NCBI RefSeq assembly: GCF_027943255.1
Contig: NC_072894.1
Location: 133,353,601-133,417,600, forward strand
DNA length: 64,000 nt
Reading direction: 5' to 3'
DNA from: Anastrepha obliqua
Taxonomy: Eukaryota > Arthropoda > Insecta > Diptera > Tephritidae
Both the position numbers and the translations under genes were made by a program. The notes beneath the pieces are model-generated. The model saw nothing but the letters and a program-made list of their open reading frames with translations. It was not told where the DNA came from and did not search any database. Positions 34,445-45,841 of the stretch are shown here, piece by piece; position 1 is the first letter of the stretch, and the number at the start of each line of letters is the position of its first letter.

Positions 34445-35205
34445 TTATTAAGAAAAAATTGCTACAAATTCAATCTTCAAAATAATATCCATTGTTAGCG
34501 ACACATTTTTCCCATCTCTCAGGCAATTTGTGGATGCCGCCCAAAAATATTGGCCGTCTTTGGCCGCAAACCAATCATCGAGCCATTTTGTGGTTTCTTC
34601 GTGAGAATTGAAGCGCTGCTCGCGCCAAGCCTGGTGAGTAAGCCGCATGCACCAGCGGTTCCCAATCGTACGTCTCCACCAATTCCCGGTTCGCTCTTGT
34701 TCGATGTGGCGGTGCATTGTCAGAGTGCCAGTTCATGTGGCACACATCTTCCGACCTTTAAAACCATGCCCATGTCCTTGGAAATGGTTTTTTGGGTCAC
34801 TCCCAACTGCTCTGCCGTAATTTCTTGCGTTTGACCATCATCTTCATCGAACAATGCTTGCAATTTGGCGTCCTCAAACTTTTTCGGTGGCCGGCCATGG
34901 TCGTCGTTCTCCACGCTAAAATCACCACTTCGGAATTTTTCAAACCACCTGAAGCACTGTGCCCTACTTAGAGCATGTCCACCATAAGCTTCTATAAACA
35001 TTTGATGAGCTTGAGAAGCGTTTGAAGGTATGAAATTCGACATTTTTAAGAGCGACAAAAATGCGTTGCATGTTGTATGAAACGTAACAAACAATGAACT
35101 GAATATTGTTTACAGATGACAGACGAAAAAAAAGACATTTGGGAAGGTTTAAAAATACTCCTAGAGACATCTATGGACTAATAGCGGAAAGTCTCCTTTC
35201 ATAGG
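34445..35205 (-). mobile_element. Internally deleted mariner (second copy, different family)
   Basis: The minus-strand transposase starts at the ATG at 35,043 (MSNFIPSNASQAHQMFIEAY) and keeps the helix-turn-helix region (SRAQCFRWFEKFRSGDFSVE, GRPPKKFED) through VGRCVPHEL. It then jumps to DNAPPHRTRANREL near 34,705, which holds the second catalytic Asp. The first Asp is deleted, and the third is lost because YSPDLAPSD reads YSPGLARAA. The C-terminal end KWLDDWFAAKD and the LRDG region follow. Terminal inverted repeats were not recognised, so both limits are approximate. Confidence 0.8.
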
Positions 35206-35580
35206 TATGTGAAGATGGTACTAAATTTATATATTAGAATAACACAATTCGGAAAAACTAAAAACGAAGATTTTTAAAATCTACAACAACAAAATTATTA
35301 AAAAGCATGGGTTGGTGTCGAAATTCTGTATGTACAAAATTCTAAAAACAAAATTCTGCTTTTTAAAATTCTGCTTTTTTAAGATTCTGCTTTTTTTAAA
35401 TTCTGCTTTCTAAAATTCTGCTTTCAAAATTCTGTATTACAAAATTCTGTATTAAAATATAATTTTAACAATGTTAAAGAGGTAATGTAATTATTTAATT
35501 TATTATTATTATTATTTTTTTATTATTATTCGAGATATTAAATAAAAACTAATAATAATTTTTTCTTTAGTTTCGATAGA

Positions 35581-35820
35581 ATCCACAGTATTTTTGCGTA
35601 GAACTTCTTTTCGCGTGGGCGGCCTTCGGCCGCGCTTCAAAAAAATATCCCTCATCAGTCCGACTCCGGCTACGCAATCCACCGTATTTTTGCGTAGAAC
35701 TTCTTTTCGCGTGGGCGGCCTTCGGCCGCGCTTCAAAAAAATAACCCTCATCAGTCCAACTCCGGCTACGCAATCCACAGTATTTTTGCTTAGAACTCCT
35801 TTCCGTGTTAAAATCTTCTA
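35581..35820. repeat. 96-bp tandem repeat (2.5 copies) with GC-rich hairpin
   Basis: ATCCACAGTATTTTTGCGTA starts units at 35,581, 35,677 and 35,773; the third breaks down after about 45 bp. The two full copies are almost identical. Each contains the perfect hairpin GCGGCC-TTC-GGCCGC. Since 96 is a multiple of three, minus-strand frames stay open through the repeats (up to 98 aa), which explains the open frames here without a gene. Confidence 0.9.
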
Positions 35821-37375
35821 GCCTTTTTTTATTCAATATCTCGAAAACTAAGCGAGATATCAAAAAATTTTACTCCTTCATTTCGTTTTCTTTTGTCGAG
35901 TTCTATAAGAATCCGCCATAAGATTGCGGCGCCACGGAAACAGCAGAATTCCCTCGTACATATGTACATACCTACATCTTATATATAAAAATGGAGACGT
36001 TTTTTTGTGTTCGTTAGTCGCCGATTCACGCCTAAACGCATTCACCGATTTCAATCAAACTTTCACAGATCATTGGTATTGGTCCATAGATGGTTTATGT
36101 GAAGTTTTAAAGAAATCGGTAAAAGTATGCGTGCGTTGTGTAAGTGTGAAAAATGCAATATTTGCGTGTTTCCCTTATACGGACATTAGGTATACGGAAT
36201 GAAAATACACGCGAATGAATAGAATATACACAGACATGAATAACATTGCTTCCATGTCGAGTGACGTATGGGACTGTATTATTCGTAACCCAATAGTTGT
36301 CCTCTCTTTTGTTTCCCTTTTATGCTTGCGTGACACGGCATCAAAGCACATTGCTTTTTTTTAAACTGGAAAAATATTTTGAGCTTCATTTGAACGTTTT
36401 ATGATTTAGATAAAATAAAAATTCGTTAAATATATTTGATTCCATTAATAACCATAAGACTGTATTTTTCGAAGTTCAAAGCCGACGAGCAAAATGTAAA
36501 AAATAAATCCTCCTGTATGTATATATACTCGAAAAAGTTATGCTAACACTTTTTTCATGCATTTAGGTAGTCAATTTTATATGGGCAAACGTACGTTTAC
36601 GAGATAAAGGTATAGCACTGAAGACAAATGCTCAGGATATAGTACAAAAATGCATATTTCACATAGTAATATTATCATTGTTAAAAGAGAACAAGTTTGT
36701 ATTAGGTAATAATTAAATAATGCTGAAACACATTTTCATTTAACAACTAAAATAACAAATATGAGCAAAATATGTATTTTCTTCAATTTTCTTCTGTTGC
36801 CAACTTTCTGAAAAACGTGAATTCACCGCGATGCGATACAGAAACAAAAAGACAGCGACAGCGCGCAGAGGGTTTTGAGCAATAATATAAATTTGTATCA
36901 AACAACGCATTAAATAGTCATTTTAGTATACTTTTGGTGTTTACTTTTCAACTAAATGCATGTATTAGTTTTTCTTTAAGAAATTAATCTAAAATTTGCA
37001 ACTTTTTTTTTATGATTTCTAAAGATTACTTTATTTTTGCCCAAGAGCAACCTTGCGTACAGAAAATTGTGTTGTACCTAAAACTTCACCACTATAAACT
37101 TGGTCCTTATAAAGGACTTTCACCACAGTTTGTTTACTGGATATACTGAGCTCAAAATAATCAGCTGTATCAAAACCATTTGATGAGTGGTCAACAATTT
37201 TAAAATGCGTTTTTCATTGTTGTTTTTTTTTTTTGGGAAAAAATGTATAAAAATAAAATATATTGTGCGTAAAATTTTAATAATCAGTGAAAATAAAAAA
37301 ACGGTGGTTTCGTTGTTGTTGTTAGCGATTGTAATGCACATTGTGAGTTTTTCATGTTTTTTTGATTAAATTCAA

Positions 37376-37561
37376 ATGCGAATAAATGATATCGGTCGTC
37401 GGTCGCGTAGAACGCAAAATAGATCAAATGAAAGGCAAAATCAATCACAAGAAGAGCGAGAAATTCAAAACCAAAATCAAAGGGAACGTATAGCCAGATC
37501 ACGTTCAGGCCATTCACCTGAAGAACGTATACAACGTAATGAGCAAGATAGATTAAAATAA
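37376..37561 (+). pseudogene. Helitron Rep-helicase N-terminal remnant
   Basis: A 61-aa Arg/Gln/Glu-rich frame (RRSRRTQNRSNERQNQSQEE, then SPEERIQRNEQD) located directly before the helicase C-terminal motifs. Such charged repeats occur at the N terminus of many insect Helitron proteins. I infer it is the fused end of an internal deletion with the junction near 37,555-37,575. Confidence 0.55.
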
Positions 37562-37564
37562 ACA

Positions 37565-37742
37565 CAATAAACAAAGCACAAGGACAATCGCTAGAATTAT
37601 GCGGAATTGACTTAGAATATCCATGCTTCTCCCACGGACAATTATATGTATCATGTTCACGTGTAGGAAAACCATCAGTTCTGTTTATTTATACCACAAC
37701 TCAGGGCAAAACAAAAAATGTAGTTTACGAAAAGGCTTTGCG
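37565..37742 (+). pseudogene. Helitron helicase C-terminal fragment
   Basis: About 58 codons containing INKAQGQSL and LYVSCSRVGKPSVLF, conserved SF1B (Pif1-like) helicase motifs at the end of Helitron proteins, then KTKNVVYEKALR and a stop. There is no start codon of its own. Confidence 0.8.
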
Positions 37743-38139
37743 TTAGTTTAAGTTTAAAATTAACATTAATTTTATATTCTAAAAAAAGAATAAATACACA
37801 TAGAGTGAATTTAAATCGAGTGTTCATTATTCATTCTTAATTTTGATATGCCTAGCGAAGCAGGCAGAGGGTCCGCTAGTTAATTATAGTTGATCACAGT
37901 TATACATTGGTATGTACATATGTCTGCAATCAAATATTGCCTGGAGATGAGAACTTTGACTCTCTTCTTGTATGACGAAAATCACAAAACTTGAATAAAG
38001 CAGAATTTTTCGCATTAAACATGCAGAATTTTGAAAAAGCAGAATTTTAGAAAGCAGAATTTTAAAAAGCAGAATTTTTTTGCAATTTACAGAATTTTTT
38101 CACCCAGAATTTTGTAATACAGAATAATGACACGCTCCC

Positions 38140-38360
38140 AAAAAAAATTACTTTTCTCAAGAACTCAACGTTCTTTCACACAGAACATTTTTTGTCTTAA
38201 ATTTAAACTTTTTTTTAAATTAAATTACCTAAAAAAAATATAAAAAAAAAATCCTAAAAAATCGAACGTGCATTTAAGAAAAAAATTTAAATGAAACATT
38301 AAATTTTCAAGAAATTAAGAAAGAATATAAAAGAAAATTAATAACATTTTTTTTATTTAC
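38140..38360. repeat. Continuation of the 33.7-kb tandem array
   Basis: TTTTCTCAAGAACTCAACGT resumes the unit pattern broken off at 35,308 on the other side of the foldback-like element. The array fades into A- and T-rich DNA. Confidence 0.45.
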
Positions 38361-38384
38361 TAGCTGTCAGATCTTTATCGTCAT

Positions 38385-38530
38385 TATCAAGCATCACAGT
38401 TCGGGGTGAATCATTGCTTCCGTTACATTTCGCCTTCACGTCACTCGGTCATCGGATTTTCGTTTGATATCCCATTGTTCCAAAGCCAGCTTCAATGTCA
38501 TCTCTCCATCGTTTTCTCGGCCGGTCTCAT
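38385..38530 (+). repeat. Dispersed repeat, copy 2 (partner at 14.0 kb)
   Basis: CACAGTTCGGGGTGAATCAT and TTCACGTCA match the 14,035-14,130 segment in order and orientation. No function assigned. Confidence 0.5.
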
Positions 38531-40160
38531 CTCCTGTCGCCTTTTGGATTTGTTTCGATGACTACTTCTCAATTGTTATATTTATTACTAATTGTGAACT
38601 ATCGAAAAGGCGATGCAGCGGCATCCTATTGATACTTATATGGAATGGAGAAGGAGCGGCAACTAGTCATCATAATGATTTCACTAGAAGTGAACCAGTC
38701 CATAACATGCGCATTTCCAGCAGGGTATTTAAACGCCTGTATGTATGTACAATGTACGAGTGTTAGTTATTTTGTATTTGTCGCATATTCTATCGATGCC
38801 GTCGACGGCAACGCGCCATTGGGATTAGGGTGCCTACCTGAGAAGGTGGCTGCATAAATATATAGCAGCGGTGGTATAAATGAAGTTAAAATGGGCAAAG
38901 CGGTAGAATGGCCGAGTGGTAGAACAGCATGAGTTTTATGGTGTGCCATTGAGTATTTTGATTAAAAACTTACAATTTACTTCAATTAAATGCGTTTACG
39001 ACTATCAAAGTAGGCAGTGAATGTAGGTCGAAATATTTCGTTCTGTTTATTTATTTTTCGAAATCTTCAAGGTAGTGCCCACTTTAAGCGGTACTAATTT
39101 ATAATGTTTACCTGCAAAGATAATTCCAGCGCCCAATTCATTATAAGCTGCCACTGCCATTGGCAATTGCTGACATTTGATATAAATGAATGGAAAAAAA
39201 GCAAACAACAAATTACGTATCGAAAATAATCGCTTGCTATACCCGCCAAATGCCAGATGATAATAAAGTGAACATTCAAGTGCACATTTTGTAAAATGCC
39301 GTCAATAATTCTATGCCGACGGCTAATGAGCTTGAACAGTACACACACATGTACACACGCACACACAGACGTACGAGCAATAATAAACCAAAGTGGAACA
39401 AAAAGTGGGCCACTCAAGTTGCGGCAAATTACTTTAAGTTCCATGCAGATATGTATGCAGATATTCGCAAATATGTTCTCCTTCGAGCTGCTCACTGCTC
39501 ACTGCACCGGCCACTGACCACTTTGTGTGTGGCAAACTCGCCGCCGCGCTCGTCAGATAAGTACTTAAAAGTATAAACAAAAGTGCCAATAAACAAGCGC
39601 GAATGCTTTTGCCCCTCTTTCTCCTCTTCGGGTTCTTGCTCAATTTGCGTTTTTATTGTTTTGCTTTTTTTGATTTTATTGGTGACGCTTGACTGGCTGT
39701 TGCAGCTCTAAATCGTCGATCGTTTAGTAAAACTTCTGGTATCGTATAATGAAGAGCTTTTGTCACACAAGCGGCCACATTGCATGGTGCTTCGTTTGCG
39801 CTTGAGAGTCCCAATAGGAAATTAGTGGAATTTATGTGGGAGTGGGAAAAATAGGAAAAATAAGAATGCCAAATTTTGATAAATAATTATTTGTGGCAAA
39901 TTCTAAATGTGAGACTTTCCCGAGTGTAATTTTGGTGAAAGCTGTGAAGTGGTTCTACTTCTTCAGATTTACATATCTAAGCCCAAGTCATTTCGTTAGA
40001 TACAAAGTTATGTTGACAGAGTATAGCTATTATTTATCGAATAAAAAATCTTCTTAAAATCTATATTCCGTTTTAAGACACTCAGAAAAGCGTATGTTTC
40101 CGGCACAGAAGTTCCCAATGCCCGAATTTAATGCAATTCGAAACGTATTGACAATCAACA
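38531..40160. other. Intergenic, nothing recognised
   Basis: Contains CACACA runs at about 39,340-39,370. A tRNA A-box-like TGGCCGAGTGGTAGAAC occurs at about 38,908, without a B box at tRNA distance. No gene supported. Confidence 0.4.
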
Positions 40161-40164
40161 GTCA

Positions 40165-40465
40165 ATCCGTACCGAATGGATAGGTACGTGACTACCGTTC
40201 GGAACACGTAGGTTCGAATCTCCGTGCATGAAACACCAAAATGAAGAAAAAGGCGGTCGCCTCTCGGCAGGCAATGGCAAACCGCCGAGTGTATTTCTGC
40301 CATTAAAAAGCTCCTCCTAAAAAAATATCTTCCGCTCGGTGTAGGCGTAAAACTGTAGGTACCCCCATTTGTGGAACAACATAAAGACACACACACAAAT
40401 AGGACGATAAAGGGTGTAAGACTCAACATTTCAAACATCCAATAAAGGGTGTAAGACTCAATTAT
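40165..40465 (+). mobile_element. tRNA-derived SINE (copy 2)
   Basis: The tRNA-like head contains a strong B box GGTTCGAATCTCC (40,211-40,223), followed by ATGAAACACCAAAATGAAG, CCTCTCGGCAGGCAATGG, GAGTGTATTTCTGCCA and a CATTTGTGGAACAACAT block. The tail has two copies of AAAGGGTGTAAGACTCAA. Same element as 12.3 kb and 58.1 kb. Confidence 0.8.
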
Positions 40466-40642
40466 TTATTTATTTTTATTGTTTTATAACTTAATGGAAT
40501 AAAAAATGTGACTCAAAAGATTGGCAAATTAAAAAAAAAATATATATAAAAAAATATATATTAAAATATCTGTCGAAAATGTGAAATAAGTTTGGAAATA
40601 TTTCACGAAATTTTGAAATTAGTCTACAAAATCTCGATTATA

Positions 40643-41077
40643 AAGGGTTTTCCAATAAGATATTAAAAAAAATGTTATTTTTTAAAATAAATGATCGGAT
40701 GTTTACACGCTTACAGGACAATATGCTTTTCATGAAATTTTCCATAACCAAATTGCAAAGTAGCTGCCCTATTTTCTCGATAGCCTCACGAATTCCATCT
40801 TTGAAGTCTTGAATCGACCCTGGGCTCTTGGCGTAGACCTTCTTTTTCACGAGGCCCCAAAGAAAAAAGTCACAAGGTGTTAAATTTCAAGATCTCGGTG
40901 GCCAATTGTAATCACCTCCTCGAAAGATAACACGATCCGGAAACTTTTCCAGTAAAAGGTCAATGGTTTCGTTGCTTGTGTGGTACGCAGTGCCGTCTTG
41001 TTGAAAATGAAAAATCGTTAATCATCTCTCGATAGCCTTTTATATATTTAAATAACACCTGTTATTGGAAAACCCTT
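40643..41077 (-). mobile_element. Short DD41D (rosa-type) mariner derivative with TIRs
   Basis: TA-flanked termini AAGGGTTTTCCAATAA at 40,643 and its inverted copy ending at 41,077. On the minus strand the transposase C-terminal half is nearly complete: FQQDGTAYHTSNE (Asp codon 40,995-40,997), WPPRS, a TGA at 40,887-40,889 where the copy at 63.8 kb has Cys, then LTPCDFFLWG (Asp at 40,869-40,871). Forty-one residues separate the two Asp residues, as in the DD41D or rosa mariners first described in Ceratitis rosa (family name from memory). The N terminus and first Asp are deleted. Total 435 bp. Confidence 0.85.
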
Positions 41078-43650
41078 TATATATAATTTGCATTAGAAAT
41101 AGTGAAAACATTGGTATGTCTTCCAACAAATTTTTTAACCATTTATTTTCAACGTTTTTCAGTCAAATTTTTAAATCATAAAATTTTCTTTGTTATTTCT
41201 TTTTTATTTTTTATTTAAATTTGCACTATTTTTGGTTTAATTTTTGCATTTGTATTATTTTTATTCTTTCGTTTCAGAATTTTTGGTTCGAATTTTGAAG
41301 TTCTTCATAAATTTGCAATAGAAATATAAAAAAAAAAATTCGTTTCAGCGCTTCTGAGTTGAATTTTTACGTATTTCATAAATCTTTTTTCTTGAAATTT
41401 TTGTTTTATAGTTTAGGTTTATACTGTCTTTAGTCTAATTTTAATATTTTTGAGTCGAATTTTCAAGTATTTCATAAAATTTTCTTTGTCTTTTTTTATT
41501 TTACTATTTTTTTTTTGGTTTTTGTAAAAATTTGCTTAACAATTTTTTTATTTATTTAATTTTTTTTTTCATTTTATATTTATAATTTTGTAACATACAT
41601 TGTATTTTGCTCATAACTTTAATTTGAATGTTTCAATGTGGGCTATTTCGGCAAACTTATTTGTGGGGTAGCCCATCCGCTTGCCGTGCGTCCTCAAATG
41701 GCAGTGTCTGGTAAAGGTACCAATGAAGTAGCGGTCAAAGGAAATTAAGGATTGGTTTCATCGAACCTAGGCTAGATTTGTCTTAACACTCGGCACGTGG
41801 ACTCCATGGTTTATGTGCCATTTGCCCGTTCCATTCTTTAAAATATGTGCACATTTTTTACTGATTCCTTACACTTTCAGTCGACTTCATTGTGAAGCAG
41901 AAGTCTCAGCGTTATGCCCCGAAAAAGATTTTGTGCGCTTTTTCCACGAGGGTATCTCAATTCTAGACTTCTTTTTTTAATGTCAATGTTATTTATGTTT
42001 TTTGTACTTTTTATTGATGAACATTTGTGGTAATTCATATGATTACACATCCATACATATATACCCAGTGCAAGCACATACACTTATAGATATATGGACG
42101 TGTGTGTGTATATCGTTCACATAACTGTAGATATTGAAATGAAATCTGTTTATTGGTATCACTTGCGCGACTGATGCAGAAATCAAGTGCACACAGACAT
42201 ACATACATACACTTGTACTTAAGTATGCAATTATCTTTATGTGAATGCGAAAAATATGGATTTCTTTTCAAAATCGATATAGCGCATGTTAGCATTTATA
42301 TGTACATTGATGCATGCGGATGTGTGCATTTATCTATTCGTTTGTGTAAGATGGCCATTATGGGCATTGACCTGTTTTTGTTTTTGCTTTTTTTTTTAAT
42401 AAAGAGAACTGCAACTATGCAATTGTGCAACTCTTTTGCCATGCACAGGAAATCACAATTGATCGGGGCGATAAATTAAAGCTGATTATGAGCGGCCTCT
42501 ACATACATCCTTGAGGTAAGACGCGATTTTCTTTTGTTTCTCGAGTCTTGGATTATTCAGCAAAATATGCAGATTTGACGATATTCATGCGAACTAAAAC
42601 TTTTAATTTACTTTTACCAGCAAAAATTGAGTTAGCTTTTCATATATGCCGTATAGCCATGCGTTTCTGAGCAAATCTCTGAAAACTAACTAATTTTACA
42701 ACCGGAGCAAGAAGTTTTTATATTTACATTTTTATATTTTTAATTTTTTTCTTTTTAAGAAAACAGCAGAAAATAATTATTATTCATAGTTTTTTCATTG
42801 ATAATTAACTCTATTTATATTTACATTTACGCAAACAAACATACGTGCATATACTTTTATTTTTACTGAGTCGTCTGAAATAAAGAACTGCGGACAATTA
42901 TCGACTTTTAATATTAGTCACTATTTCGCGTATAAATAAATTTACATTGATAAAAAATATAACTTTGAATTTCATAATATGCGCGATCGACGTACCACTC
43001 TTCCTATGTACGCCGGTGGAAAAGTTGAGGTTTTTAGTATGCACTTATTACTCATATTCATCAAAGATATTTTGCAATACAGGGTGGTCCATATAATGTA
43101 TGAAATTCAATACGGCTAGAAATAAATATGCATAAATATTTTCCAATGAATTCATTTTTTCATAGGAAAGAGAAAACCTTGAAACTTTAGTCCATAAAGT
43201 CTAGTAATTTCATGTCAAGTGTTGTATAAGGAAGTATTTTGGACATTGTGAACATGGTTTTGTTTGTAGTTTTGAATATAATAAGAGGCAAACTGAAAAA
43301 ATTAAAAAAAAAAAATTACTAGTTTTGAGACTTATGCAAGGTTGAACATTTTGGTATAGAGTTACTTTAAGAAAAGTACATTCGGTTCGATTTAATATTT
43401 ACTTTTATTTTTTAAATTTATTACAATAAAATGTACATTTAAAGAAAAAAATATTGGCGAAAAAATTATATGTTTTTGTGAAAAACATTTTCATAACAAT
43501 AATTTTGAAAAATTTAAAAAGTATATAATTTTGAAAAAAAATCAAAGAAGTTTATAATTTTGAAAAAAATTAAAGAAATATATAATTTTGAAAAAATTAA
43601 AAAAAACATATACTTTTGATAATAATAATAGTTTGAAATTTATTCCATAA
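41078..43650. other. Intergenic, T-rich, nothing recognised
   Basis: 41.1-41.65 kb is extremely T-rich with a loosely recurring TTTCAGAATTTTTGG/TTTTGAGTCGAATTTT theme. Near 43,081 CAGGGTGGTCCATATAATG looks like a transposon terminus, but no inverted partner was found. No gene supported. Confidence 0.4.
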
Positions 43651-43655
43651 TGAAA

Positions 43656-43995
43656 AAAGGTTGGTACAGAGTTCCTTAAGACTTGTCAACAGAATTTTTT
43701 CTTTAGGATATCTGAAATGAAAAAGTTAAACTGATTATTATTCTGTAGGCTTGTCATTCTAGCAGGTGCTACAAAGGGAAATTTTTTTTGAAAAATAACA
43801 AAATGGCGGGAGTTTGAAAAAAAGATATGTTTTTCGGGTGGATATCAGACTGTAGTTTTGCCATTGTAACACCTGCCAGAATGACACCTGCCACCTGCCA
43901 CCTGCACCTGCCTACAGAATATTAATCAGTTTGACTTTTTCGTTTCAGATGTCCTGGGTCCTTAATCCTGTTGACAAGCCACCTACCTTTTTTTA
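43656..43995. repeat. Long imperfect palindrome with a CAGGTG-type microsatellite
   Basis: The left arm 43,656-43,783 and the reverse complement of 43,850-43,995 share CTTGTCAACAG, ATCTGAAATGAAAAAGTTAA, ACTGATTATTATTCTGTAGG and TGTCATTCTAGCAGGTG blocks. The right arm has gained a CACCTGCCACCTGCCACCTG run. About 66 bp of loop remains. It resembles a foldback MITE. The LINE 3' end at 43,996 abuts it. Confidence 0.75.
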
Positions 43996-44640
43996 AGACG
44001 CTTAAAATTGAAAATGAAATTTGAAAAGGTCGAGCCAAGACTCTAGGCTCATAGCCGTGCTCTAGCAAAGGCAGGACACTCACAGAGAAAGTGCTCAGTG
44101 CTATCCGCCTCCTCCAAGCATGACAGGCACACTGGGTCCCCACTAATTCCAATGGTACTCATATGCTGACCCCATGGGTTGTGTGCTGTAATGATACCGA
44201 CCATCAACCGAATGTCTTTCCTTCTAAGTTTTAGTAGAAAGTTTGACAGTTCTCTGTTCGGACTTGTTACAAAACACTTTATAGTTCTGCAGCGTTCTAG
44301 ACCGGACCATCGTTTTTTATGCAGATTGCCTACATAATCGCTGATCCAATTCATGATTCCTGCGGAACTGATTCCGATTATGGGCTCTGGCCTCTGTGGG
44401 AGCGCCACTGACCCACGGTTTGCCAATTTGTCGGCGATTTCGTTTCCTTGAACACCGGAATGTCCCGGAACCCATAAAAGTACAAGCCTGTTTTGTTTTG
44501 CGACAGAATTGAGCTTCTTCTTATATTATTGAATAATTTTTGAGGTTTGCTTCGCGTTCTCCAGGGCCTTCAGTGCAGCTTGACTGTCACTGAAAACTCC
44601 AATTTGTTTCTCGCTCCATCCTTTAACACGCTTTGGCGCC
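43996..44640 (-). mobile_element. LINE 3' fragment with RNase H domain
   Basis: The minus strand encodes RNase H motifs QIGVFSDSQAALKALE and VLLWVPGHSGVQGNEIADKL, then the linker RRKDIRLMVGIITAHNPWGQ and the finger CLSCLEEADSTEHFLCECPA. One in-frame stop interrupts it (TAA after KQTSKII, about 44,520). The distal part is open at 44,049-44,426. RNase H plus this finger fits the I-type LINE group. The 3' UTR is mostly deleted but ends with the same segment as the copy at 3.0 kb. Truncated at the 5' end near 44,640. Confidence 0.8.
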
Positions 44641-45835
44641 ACACTACTACAAAGAAATATGTCAAAAATAAGGAAATTGTTTTTGTATACTATTTGATGT
44701 CAATAATATAATATAAAATCAAAACGATCGCATTTTATTTTCTTAAAAAAAAATCCTAAAAAATAGTTATAAAAAATGTGTATTTGACCAGACTAATATC
44801 TTAAAGTAAAATATCATCAGAATCAACCAGAGAAAAATTAATACAAAATACTGCTCTGGCGTAGGGCTGGGCTGGCATATTCGTATATTAGTCCGTTTGC
44901 AAATTTTTAATGAACATTTTTTGTTCAAAATTTTTTTGCCATATTTGTTTTTAAAGTAACTTTAGATATTAGAATATAAAGTTTAGCTACCCAAAACAAA
45001 ATTGTAAGAATAACTTCGGCTGCCACTTCATCGGGGATTCTGCAGCCTGGTTTAAACAGAATGTGGCTCTTATATTCTACATACCAGATAGGACCTGCAG
45101 GTATTGCGCATTCTCAAAACTATCACGAAACTATTCACTGAAATTTTGTTTATTGCTGGATCTGAAGAGGTTAAGCCAGAATAAATAAAATTACAGTTTT
45201 TCACTAACTAGTCTCTCCTCCTGCTTATAATGCATTTATTTTTTATTTATAAAAATATAAGCAGTTTCTCAGAATTCTCAAAATACGCCGCTCATTTGGT
45301 GCTTTGAGTCCAATAAGAAACTTAAGCTTAGAAGTTACTTAGCTATAGCCAGCTAAAAGCTGCTGCTGAAAGAGCAAGCAGCTTTCCATACGAATGAAAG
45401 CTCTATTTTCTTTGAGTAGTGAACTTAAATAAATCCCACTGATTAGCCACCACCAATAACCTACTAAATATTAAACAAAGTGTTTGATTTTTTTATGTTT
45501 CACTTAACTACTAAAAGTAAAATTACAAAAAAAATTAACATCTGTTTCTTTGCTTTCCGTGTCTGTGATGAAATTAGCTTTTTCTTTAGTTGTAAAGCAA
45601 TAAAATGTTCGCTCAAAGTTTTAAGAGGAAAAAAAAAACGCAAATACTGGAGAAAAAATACACTTAGTAAAACTCGATAATTATCAAACACTGTCTATAA
45701 ATAGCAGAATTGTGTTAAGCCTCAAAAAATCCCAGACCACAGCAATTGAGTGACGATGCTTATAAATTATTAACAGCAGCGGACGTCACATTTATTGCAA
45801 GCAATAAAGTCGCATTCACTACTGTGCGGCGCAAT
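44641..45835. other. Intergenic, nothing recognised
   Basis: AT-rich; overlapping short frames at 45,480-45,690 on both strands are low-complexity Lys/Phe-rich. Not considered genes. Confidence 0.4.
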
Positions 45836-45841
45836 GTTTAT

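Larger units (their letters stand above)
35977..37879 (+). mobile_element. Non-autonomous Helitron nested in the foldback-like element
   Basis: Starts TCTTATATATAAAAATGGAG after A and ends GGTCCGCTAG before T, fitting Helitron 5'-TC, 3'-CTAG and insertion between A and T. A terminal hairpin TGCCT...AGGCA (37,849-37,866) lies 10 bp before the end. Near the 3' end the frame reads TINKAQGQSLELCG and FSHGQLYVSCSRVGKPS, the last helicase motifs of the Rep-helicase, ending at a TAG at about 37,740. The replication initiator and most of the helicase are deleted. Confidence 0.88.
35309..38139. mobile_element. Foldback-like element with sub-repeated inverted ends
   Basis: The left end (35,309-35,470) and right end (37,990-38,139) are inverted complements, each built of repeated AAAATTCTGCTTTT/AAAATTCTGTATT units. 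The termini GGGTTGGTGTC and GGGAGCGTGTC align. A possible 9-bp target duplication is AAAAAGCAT versus AAAAAAAAT. Inverted ends made of short tandem units resemble Foldback/Galileo elements of flies. The interior holds a 96-bp tandem repeat and a nested Helitron, and no transposase of its own. Family assignment is inference from end structure. Confidence 0.65.

Noticed and set aside
35640..35760. CTGATGAG (minus strand) in the 96-bp repeats, as in a hammerhead ribozyme core
   Set aside because: A GAAA-type segment lies about 40 bases on, but no paired stem II follows directly and no stem I/III closing pairs could be drawn. Chance match.
35512..35863. Overlapping minus-strand frames up to 98 aa
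   Set aside because: Open because the 96-bp repeat period is a multiple of three; sequence is repeat-derived.
38900..38945. TGGCCGAGTGGTAGAAC resembling a tRNA A box
   Set aside because: No B box downstream and no SINE body; kept only as a note.
43081..43110. CAGGGTGGTCCATATAATG as a transposon terminus
   Set aside because: No inverted partner or target duplication found within several kb.
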